DNA of 64,000 nucleotides, taken from Eriocheir sinensis (Eukaryota > Arthropoda > Malacostraca > Decapoda > Varunidae). Every line of letters starts with the position of its first letter. Positions within the stretch are counted from its first letter, which is position 1. Of this stretch, positions 55,980 to 64,000 are shown one piece after another. Position numbers and translations under genes: made by a program. Under the pieces are notes generated by a model. The model had not been told where the DNA came from. It made no database searches and saw only the letters and a program-made list of their open reading frames with translations. The stretch covers positions 354,448-418,447 of the forward strand of contig NC_066568.1 of the NCBI RefSeq assembly GCF_024679095.1, written 5' to 3'.

Positions 55980-56430
55980 ACCATCACTTTACTCCTGAAG
56001 GTGTAGAGTCAACAAAATTATTGTCCAAGAGAGGTAGAGAAAGGCTACAGGTGGCTCTTTTCCGTCTATTCCTTGTCTTCGACCACCTATTCCCTCCCTT
56101 CCCCTACACGCTGCCACGCCCACAGCCTACCACCACCATATCCTCCAGCCCTGTATCTCCTGAAGGTGTGTAGTAATGAAACATACTGGCCGAGAGAGGT
56201 AGAGAAAGGCTGCGGCTCTTTTCCATCTCTTACTCGTCTTCAACCACCTATTCCCTCCCTTCCCCTACACGACCACAGCCTACCACCACCACATCCTCCA
56301 GCCGTGTCTCCTGAAGGTAGGTAGTCAATGAAATATATGGGCCGAAAGAGAGGCAGAGAAAGGGAAAGATGAGGACGAAGACATAGGGCACAGCTCTTTA
56401 CCTTCTATTCCGTGTCCATCACTACTCATT
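55980..56430 (-). repeat. Tandem partial copies of repeat X head
   Basis: Two shorter blocks containing 'ccacagcctaccaccacca' and 'ctcctgaaggtgtgtag' precede the third full copy. No gene. Confidence 0.55.
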
Positions 56431-56812
56431 TTCTCCTTTCCCCTACACGTCTACACACCCACAGCCTACCACCATCAGCCCTGTGTCTCCTGAAGGTGTG
56501 TAGGCAGCAAAATAAACCTGATAAGCGGTAACTCACCAGGTCAGGAAGTGGCATTTTGAACGGACGCTGTTTGTTGACACTTGATTCACGGGAGTTTGAG
56601 GAATTGTAGGAGCGTGGCTTGCTGCTCCGAAGAACCCGCATATTTTTCTGTGATAAATAAAGGTTTTCTAACATTATTATCTTATAAATATCAAAGTAGA
56701 CATAAAACAAAGGAAATAAATAAGATATAGTATAAGGAGAGAGATAAATATTCACATAAAAATCATATAAATACATTGGCAGTCGTAACAGCATTAATAT
56801 ACTGTTATATAA
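56430..56812 (-). repeat. Interspersed repeat X, copy 3
   Basis: Third copy of the block, followed by a LINE tail from 56870. Confidence 0.75.
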
Positions 56813-58243
56813 ATTGTTTCTCTCTCATCATCATTTCATCAACGCCTGCTCCTAGGAGCTCCCACCAGGGGATGGCCACAGCAGAAGTTTCCAACTTTCA
56901 CTATCCAGACACTTCCTCCTTGCCTGCTCAAAGTTTCTCAAAGATCTTTCCCCCTTTCCCTAAAGTACTCTTGCACCCTATACCTCCACTTCACTGGAGG
57001 TCGTCCTCTAGCATTCCCTCCATCTCACTCACATACACACTTCTGGTCATCTTACTCTCCTCCATTCGCTCCATGTGGACAAACCACTTTAAAGTCTGTC
57101 GCTTAACTTCTTCCACCACTCCACACTTCTTCCCTTCACCACCGTGACACATTCCAAAACGCTCATACACACTTTCATTACTCATTCCATCCATTCTACT
57201 CACACCACTACATATGTGAGGGTTGGTACTATAGTCTGTTCACTTAAGCTAGATTCCTGGCGCCTAGGCAGGTTGGTAAGCTTGCAGCTGATTGGCTGCT
57301 CTGCTCTCCCGCTAACACTCATGTCGGACCACATCTTGCATGCTCGAGTGAGACATGTTTCTTTATTATATGCCATAGCTCAACTCATATACGAGCTAGC
57401 CAGTTTTGGTTGACACCATCAGACTCAGCAGTGACTGTAGAATCAAGATGTATTTTAAAAACTCGACAAAACAAAAAAGAAAATGGTATTACGATCAGTT
57501 GAACCGTGAAGATGTTAAAAAAATGTTTGTAACATGTTTTACTTATGCTCACTGTTTTCAACAGTTGTTCATTGACTGAAGAAGTATATTATTACATGAC
57601 GTAGGGAAATCTCTCGTGAACACGATAGTGTGATCAGAATGCAGATGAAGCTCCACCAATTGAGAGCACAGGGTTGTTTATAGCAACATGTCACTCACCC
57701 CAACCATCATGGCGCGCGTGACACGCATTTTTTTTATCATCATCATACAGGGCGTCTCGCGCTCCGTGATGGTTGGGGCGAGTGAAATGTTGCCATAAAT
57801 AACTCTGCGTTTTCAATACGTAAAGCTTTAACTGCATTCAATGCATTTCTCAAATCCCTCTTTACCTCCATGCTCACACTTCTGCCAATCATGATTCGTC
57901 CCAAAGACCCTCCAACCCTTCTTCCTTGCAATGCCCTTTCTCTTATCTCTCCTTCCACATCACTATGCTTACATATAACTGATCCAAGGTACTTAAACTC
58001 ATTGACCTCCATTTCTTCACCATTCAAAATTATTTTGCATTCTTTTTCACATTCAATTCCCACGCTATATGGGCATACAAAATCTACAACCTCACTTCTA
58101 TTTCGCTCACAAACCATCACTTTACTTTTGTTGACATTTACTTTCAGCTTTCTCCTTTTACAGACACTATAAAAAACACTGACCAAATTTTGTGAGTCAC
58201 TTTCATTTTCTGCAATGAACAATGTGTCATCAGCAAACAGCAT
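56813..58243 (-). pseudogene. LINE fragment with RT active site, split by insertion
   Basis: From 58243 downward on the minus strand: 'MLFADDTLFIAENESDSQNL' with the RT catalytic FADD, 'KRRKLKVNVNKSKVMV', 'MEVNEFKYLGSVICKH' and 'LRNALNAV'. An insert at about 57233-57845 follows, and then the tail down to about 56870. It is the longest copy of this LINE family in the window; all coding is broken. Confidence 0.7.
57233..57845. mobile_element. Unclassified 0.6-kb insertion with internal hairpin
   Basis: The LINE copy at 55690-55710 shows the uninterrupted site. The left end begins AGTCTGTTCACTTAAG, the same start as the MITE at 49652. A hairpin near 57665-57810 has two roughly 50-nt arms ('tcactcaccccaaccatca' and inverse). 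The right end is not clear, so this may be a truncated or composite element. Confidence 0.5.
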
Positions 58244-58880
58244 CGAATTCAGTTACACAGGATCGTCCTCCTCTAAATCCGAATTGACTATTTGTTAATA
58301 TACTGTGTGTGTATGTATGTGTGTGTGTGTGTGTGTGTGTAATTCACCACTTGGTCTGCTGCGGGTCTTTCTCGAGACAGCCAGCCGTTCCCCTACGGAA
58401 GGAGCTCAGAGCTCAGTGACCGATCTTTGGGTAGGACTGAGACCATTCACACACAACACACCACAACAACGAGGTCACAACTCCTCGCCTCACGTTGCGT
58501 ACCAACTCACTGCTAGGCGAACAGGGGCTACACGTGAAAGAAAACCCAACCCAGCAAACCGTCACCGTCGGGCCTCCGTCGGCAAAATTTGTGACATCAA
58601 TTCGACAGAGAGCCTCTGTACTCCCAGCAAACATAACCGTCGGGCCTCCGTCAGCAGAAGGTCGGCCACCGTCAACAAAATTTCTGACGTCAAATCGACA
58701 GAGGGCCTCCGTACTCGAACAACTTCAGTTATCATCTCATGCAGTAACATGCTGTAAATGCGTGTGTAAAAGACGTTGTTTATGATTGTGGCCCAATGAT
58801 ATCTATGCGATGGATAATGAGTCGATCAGTCTTTCCATAAACTGCAAATTACCATGGGCATATAGTACATACACTTTTGT

Positions 58881-58917
<37 letters not shown>

Positions 58918-59885
58918 TACACACACACGAGCGCACGCGTGTATAACACAATAATTATTAACGTTCACCAGTGACGTGAATCCTTCTTCGATTACTTTTT
59001 CTGTAAATCAATCATTGTTATCATTATCAATATCTGTAAATTAAAATGAAATTATGTACTAAGTGGACTTCTATATCCATAATGTAATAGGAAAAAAGTC
59101 GGGCAATCATGATGTGTTAGATAATCTCGATCACTGACAAACGATCAGTGCTGGACGGCGACACAGTGTAGCTGGCGGCGGGTGTGACCCGTGGTAAGTG
59201 AGGCGTCTGCTCTTCCCTGCTGTATTTTGAAACACTTTTGTGTGCAAGGTAAGTTTGCTGAAGTTCTTATCATGTATCTTATGCTGTACTGTGGTAGTTA
59301 GTTGTAATAAGTGCATAAGATTAGCTGTAACTGGTGAAATGACTCATTCACAACCCAATAGCCTAGCTACTTTACTTTGTTTTCTCGTGGTTTCTCTTTT
59401 CTTTTTTTTTTTTTACTTAAATTCTCACATTGTTCCTAATACTGTAATATTGTGTCAATGGCAGATTCGTTGTCATAATATTTATTAATATAGTAGCCTA
59501 CTGCATAGTGTAATTGCATAATGCTTTTTTTATTAATTTCTAGAATGTGTCCATGGGCATATGAGTAGGCATATGAGAGCCGTGATGGAAAATAGGGATG
59601 TACCGATACCGATACCCCAATATTTGACCGATACCAATACCTGTGCACTGAATTTTTTTATACAACAATTCCAGCAGCTAAAGGACAATATCAAATGTTA
59701 AGAAAAAAAAAGACCCACTACTTGTTCCACCATAGAAGAGAAGGAAAAAAAAAGTAATCAGAGCTGGCCTGAAAAAAGATGTCCATAGTCATGAATTTAT
59801 TTTTATCAAGTTTGTTATTAATAAACTTTGGTCTCTTAAAAGACATGGGTAAAAACAATCAAATGAAAAAAACAGTAATATAAAG
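58244..59885. other. No gene; microsatellites and short duplication
   Basis: (GT)n is at about 58304-58341 and (CA)n at about 58884-58913. A duplicated block around 58552-58720 has 'cgtcgggcctccgtc' and 'atcgacagag' twice. 'gggatgtaccgataccgata' at 59596 resembles a hAT-type end, but no partner is found. Confidence 0.5.
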
Positions 59886-61844
59886 TAGTCACCCCCCGCC
59901 GTTCGCGGTCTCACCCATCGCGGTTTCGCGGTCAACAGTGGCGGCTCGTCAATAGGGACTGTGAGACTGCAGCCACCCCAGTGGATTTCTTGGATTCACG
60001 AAAATAATGTTAATTTATTTATGTTTGACTATCATTCACATGAAACACCCAATCTCATATATTTATATGAAAAAAATACTGCAAAACAATGAAGAAGTAC
60101 GTAAATTATTTACGATTTAATGATAAGCGCGGAGGCAGCAGGAGAGAGATACAGATATAGAGAGAGAAAGGGGGGGAGGCTTCCCGCGCGGTATGGAGAG
60201 TGTGGACTGCCTCCCACGCGGTCTTGTCTCAGCTGTTGTTGTGGGGAGGTATGTGTTCTTGCGTCGCTCTTATTTTCGATCGTGTTTTTCAATTTGCCAG
60301 GGATGATTTTAAAATATTATTGATAGTGATGGCTTGTGCTCAATTTTAATTATCGTTGATGGTATAAAATCACAGAAACATCGTATAAAATAGTATTTTT
60401 CGGTATTTTTTTTTACTCGTACACCAGTCTCGAGATGGCTTTACTTACCCTTCTCATCTGATAGAGCTTTTCATGCCAGGTCTAAATGAAAAAGTTATTG
60501 ATCTGTTTGCACAAAACAGGAACAGGAGAATGGACTTCCTTTTCAAATAGCCTAAGCCTGCACTGAGGAAGTCAAGCATTTACTGGTAAGATAAGGCCTA
60601 AGAAATTAAATAATTATCTATATATCTATATAATCTATGTCAATGGTATGTTAAACAATAACAATAAAACATTTAAGATTTCATTTATGTCTGAATGTGA
60701 GACAGCCCCCATCAATAACAGTCACGAGCCACTGGCGTCAACTAATGTGACCCCGCTTATCTGTGACCCCAGTTTCAGCGTATGGCGGATGCATTGACGC
60801 TAAATAGGAAGGCAGAGAGGGAGGGAGGAGGCAGAGAGGAGGGAAGGGAGAGAGGAGGGAGGAAGGCAGAGAGGAGGGAGGGAGGCAGAGGAGGGGAAGG
60901 GAGAGAGGAGGAGGAGGGAGGCAGAGGAGGAGGAGGGAGGCAGAGAGGAGGGAGGGAGGAGGCAGAGAGGAGAGGAGGAGGGAGGGAGGCAGGGAGGGGA
61001 GGAGGGAGAGGAGGCAGAGGAGGGAGGAGAGGAGGGGAAGGGAGGGAGGGAGGAGGCAGAGAGGGAGGGAGGGAGGAGGCAGAGAGGAGGGGGAGGGAGA
61101 GGAGGGAGGAAGGCAGAGAGGAGGGAGGAGGGAGGCAGAGAGGAGGGAGGAGGGAGGCAGAGGGAGGGAAGGAGAGAGAGGAGGAAGGCAGAGGAGGGAG
61201 GGAGGGAGGGAGGCAGAGGGAGGGGAAGGGAGAGAGGAGGAGGAGGAGGCAGAGAGGAGGGAGGAAGGCAGAGAGGAGGGAGGGAGGGAGGCAGAGAGGA
61301 GGGGGGAAGGGAAAGAGGAGGGAGGGAGGGAGGCAGAGAGGAGGGGGGAAGGGAGAGAGGAGGGAGGGAGGGAGGCAGAGAGGAGGGGGGAAGGGAGAGA
61401 GGAGGGAGGCGGGGCAATGGACGTTAGGTTGCTCCTGAGTGACGTCACGGTTAGACTGTGACGTCATGCTTTCCTATTGGCCAGCAGCTCACTCAGGGAC
61501 GACTGGTCGAGATTTTCTCATAGCAACATTATCCTAAAAAAAAAAATTCACGCGCCGCCACACTGCAGTGTTGCCAGATTGGGCTACTTATCGCAAATTG
61601 GGCTACTTTTGGGTCTTCTGTGCTACTAAATTTTGACCCCAGGGTGAGTGTTGATTACATATTGTTGTCTAACAAGGTCTTGTCTCATTTCAGTCATTAA
61701 AAAGAACGAAAAAACATGTTTTATATGACGTGTCAGAGGTGACTTCCCCAAATGCATATTTTCCCATAGGGTTATAGTCCCATAGTTTACGGTTTCATCA
61801 TCGCGAAGTCCGAGCAAATACCCGCGAACAGCGGGGGATGACTG
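59886..61844. mobile_element. pogo-like element with polypurine block
   Basis: The left end GTCACCCCCCGCCGTTCGCGG and the right end CCGCGAACAGCGGGGGATGACTG are imperfect inverted partners with TA outside. No transposase frame. It holds a 0.6-kb G/A-only block. Confidence 0.6.
60800..61410 (+). repeat. Polypurine GGAGG/CAGAGAGGA minisatellite
   Basis: About 610 bp almost free of pyrimidines on the plus strand, built from 'gggagggaggcagagagga' units of about 40-60 bp. Frames through it (Gly/Glu/Arg or Pro/Ser/Leu) are artefacts. Confidence 0.92.
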
Positions 61845-62349
61845 TAGTACTATTTATTTGATTATACATGGAGTATGGATTTTTGCGAAAGGCAAATACA
61901 GTACCCTCTCAAGTTTCGCACTCGCTTCGTTCCGAAGGTATAGCGCTAAACTCGAGGTATTGAAAACACTGAAAAAGAGCTTATCTGTTCCGACCCGTGG
62001 AGATTTTTTTTTTTTTTCCCCTACATGTGGGCTATGGCGTCGGTAGACTATCCATCTGGGCCTGATGGTGGGCCCTGAGCTCGTCATAGCGCAGGCAACT
62101 GTTTATACTGGCACCATTATAACTGGCTCATGCTGCCCCCTGGAGCTCACTTTTTTCCTCCTATACTCCCTTGTTATTTAAAAAACATACCGTGGAAAAA
62201 GGAAGAAAACAGGAAGAGAAAATGGGTCGTTTTAAAGCCACAGATGAAGTCTTACGATTGGCTGAGCTCTGAAAACATGCTTGTGATTCGCTGGGAGTCC
62301 GATGACATCATCGCCGGCACTCACCCGGCCAGCGGCCTCGCTGCCTTAA

Positions 62350-63102
62350 GGCAGTGTCACACTGGCCATTTTCTTCTAACCGTTGTGGCTATTGGCAACG
62401 CCCGTGCGCCCATCCGGGATCGAGTTGTCAGTTGTACGTAACCTGATGTCATACTGGGCCCTTTCCTTCCCACCGCGTTGGCGGAAGCTTGGGCAAACGC
62501 CAAATCCAACTTTTCCGAGTGTGCGTCACACGCGGCCAAGGTCGGTTGGCAGTATCCACATCCACAACGTAAACAAAGCACTTGCCCTGTATCAACATGG
62601 CGTTGTCTGCTAAAGTAAAGGCTGCCACGGCTTGTGCTGCCATTACCCAAGTTATGGACTTGCTGCAGTTAAATGGAAGGAAGAAGCTGTAGTGGGGGTG
62701 GCGTGTCTGTGGTTCTTCCGTGCCAGTTCTTATTGTCACCACTGCACGTGAGCGGCCAACCCACCCATCTTGACTCTGACCACATAAACACGTGGATTGA
62801 GTAACAACACACACACACACACACACACACCAGACTCATAATGAACCATAGCAGATGTTTCTCACAAACAAAAATGACTTTGCCATTTCCTAGAGTGGGT
62901 TAGAACTTATTTGGTGAGTGGTTCATACAAACCAAACATACCCAATGGCAAGAAGAGAGCAGTGTTAAAAACGACTGCTCTTCTTGCCAAGAGCTAGGTT
63001 TGGTTCATGTGAGCCACTCACCAAATACATTCTAACACACTCAAGAAATGGTGAAGTCATTTCTGTTTGTCAGAAACATCTGCAATGGTTCCTAATGAGT
63101 CT

Positions 63103-63142
<40 letters not shown>

Positions 63143-63612
63143 GTTATTCGATCCATGTGTTTATGTGGTTGAGTCAAGATGGGTGGGTTAGCCACGCACA
63201 CGCAGTGGTGACAATGAGAACTGGCATGGAGGAAACACAGGCATGCCACACCCTCAACTGTATTTTAACTGCAGCAACAAGTCCATAACTTGGGTCATGG
63301 CAGCACAAGCCGCAACAGCCCTTACTCTAGCAGACAACGCCCAACAGCCCTTACTTTAGCAGATGACACCAAGTTGATAGGCTACAGGGCAAGTGCTTTG
63401 TTTACGTTGTGGATGTGGATACGGGCAACCAACCTTGGCCATGTGTGACGCACACCTGGAAAAGTTGGAGTTGCCGGTTGCCCAAGCTGGCGCCAACTCG
63501 GTGGGAAGAAAAAAGACCAGTGTGATACCAGCTTACGAATAACCGAAAACTCGCTTCTGGTTGGGTGTACAGGCGTAGCCCGAAGCCCCAACAGTAGAAC
63601 GGAAACACCGCC
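62350..63612. mobile_element. Foldback Harbinger-type element, copy 2
   Basis: The left end is GGCAGTGTCACACTGG, and the arms are inverted over about 600 bp. They meet at a loop near 62964-62973 between 'ggcaagaagagagcagt' and its partner. The right end is 'ggaaacaccgcc'. A (CA)n lies in one arm and a (GT)n in the other, at mirror positions (about 62808-62830 and 63101-63140). Confidence 0.8.
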
Positions 63613-63737
63613 TCAAGGCAGTGAAGCCGTTGATAAGGTGAGCATCGTCATCGGACTCCCAGCGAATCACAAGCATGTTTTCAGTACTGTCAGCCAATCA
63701 TAAGGCAGCCGCCTTCAACTGCGGCTTCAAAATGACC

Positions 63738-63740
<3 letters not shown>

Positions 63741-63789
<49 letters not shown>
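63741..63789. repeat. (CT)n microsatellite
   Basis: About 48 bp of pure CT in the sub-terminal part of the pogo-like copy. It mirrors the GA tract at 30417 in the other copy. Confidence 0.9.
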
Positions 63790-63791
<2 letters not shown>

Positions 63792-64000
63792 CCACAGCCA
63801 CAATGTTTGGAGGAAAACGTCCAGTGTGATACTACCTTCAAAGGTAGCGTGCGTGACATGTCAAAGCAGTGTGAAACTCAGGGTGATAATGCGCAAAACT
63901 CGTGATGGTAAGAATTTAGGACTAACCGGGAAACTCGTGGATTGTGAAACTCGGATAGCACGAAACTCGAGAGGGTACTGTACTGTAATTTCTATAGTTA

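Larger units (their letters stand above)
61899..63980. mobile_element. pogo-like element, CTCGAG-type ends, copy 2
   Basis: CAGTACCCTCTCAAGTTTCG at 61899 and its inverse CGAGAGGGTACTG ending at 63980 are flanked by TA. Both ends match the 30198-33447 element, with the sub-terminal regions in opposite orientation relative to that copy. It contains a foldback element (62350-63612) at the equivalent place but lacks the TTAA insertion. Confidence 0.75.

Noticed and set aside
59594..59650. hAT-like end 'gggatgtaccgataccgata'
   Set aside because: No inverted partner or 8-bp duplication found nearby, so no element can be drawn.
60738..61467. Pro/Ser/Leu-rich and Arg/Glu/Gly-rich long frames
   Set aside because: These are translations of a polypurine minisatellite in all frames.

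Overview
The window is animal nuclear DNA that is almost entirely repeats and mobile elements, with no bacterial-type gene organisation. Long (GA)n/(CT)n, (TA)n and (CA)n tracts, CR1-type LINEs, a Tc1 transposon, pogo-like and Harbinger-like elements, a tRNA-derived SINE and a Polinton/adintovirus-like insertion together suggest an arthropod, most likely a decapod crustacean. The species cannot be fixed from this sequence. A run of exactly 100 N at 16815-16914 looks like a scaffold join of arbitrary size, so the two sides need not be truly adjacent.

Layout. 1-6.8 kb holds a short Harbinger-type element with a transposase remnant, a Pro/His-coding GC-rich minisatellite, a microsatellite cluster and a decayed reverse-transcriptase-element C-terminus. 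6.8-9.58 kb is two tandem copies of a 1.2-1.5 kb unit carrying a GC-rich minisatellite. 9.58-16.81 kb is the most gene-dense part: a minus-strand Polinton (Maverick)/adintovirus-like element. In transcription order it has an integrase (its 5' end out of frame and running into the gap), an RGG-type small protein with a frame break, a conserved protein, a macro-domain-like protein, a basic core protein, a double-jelly-roll major capsid protein, an adenain-like protease and, at the far end, a three-exon gene of unknown function. DNA polymerase B and the packaging ATPase are not seen; they may lie in the gap or be lost.

16.9-28.1 kb holds two CR1-like LINE copies (plus strand, then minus strand) whose ORF1 carries an SGNH-esterase domain, with a long LTR-like repeat between them. 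28.1-37.3 kb is a nest of DNA transposons: two TTAA-target elements with readable empty sites, a foldback Harbinger-type element inside a pogo-like element, and a MITE swollen by about 3.3 kb of 34-bp minisatellite. 37.4-40.5 kb has pogo-like ends and an apparently intact Tc1/mariner transposon of DD35E spacing sitting in a (TA)n tract. 40.9-43.1 kb holds spliced exons of a DUF4806-type gene. 43.5-46.1 kb holds a 53-bp tandem array, an LTR-like segment, a gag-like ORF and a 38-bp minisatellite. 46.5-48.1 kb is a second copy of the LTR-like repeat, with a SINE inside. 50-58 kb has decayed LINEs and nested palindromic MITEs. 59.9-64 kb has two more pogo-like elements, one holding a 0.6 kb polypurine block and the other a second foldback copy.

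How the genes work together. Only the Polinton-like block looks like a functional set. Integrase would insert the element, the protease would mature the virion, and the capsid and core proteins would build the particle. Its late genes are tightly packed, two pairs overlap as stop/start (TAATG and ATGA), and TATA-like boxes sit in the short gaps. The macro-domain-like protein inside this morphogenesis block and the spliced terminal gene are the least expected parts.
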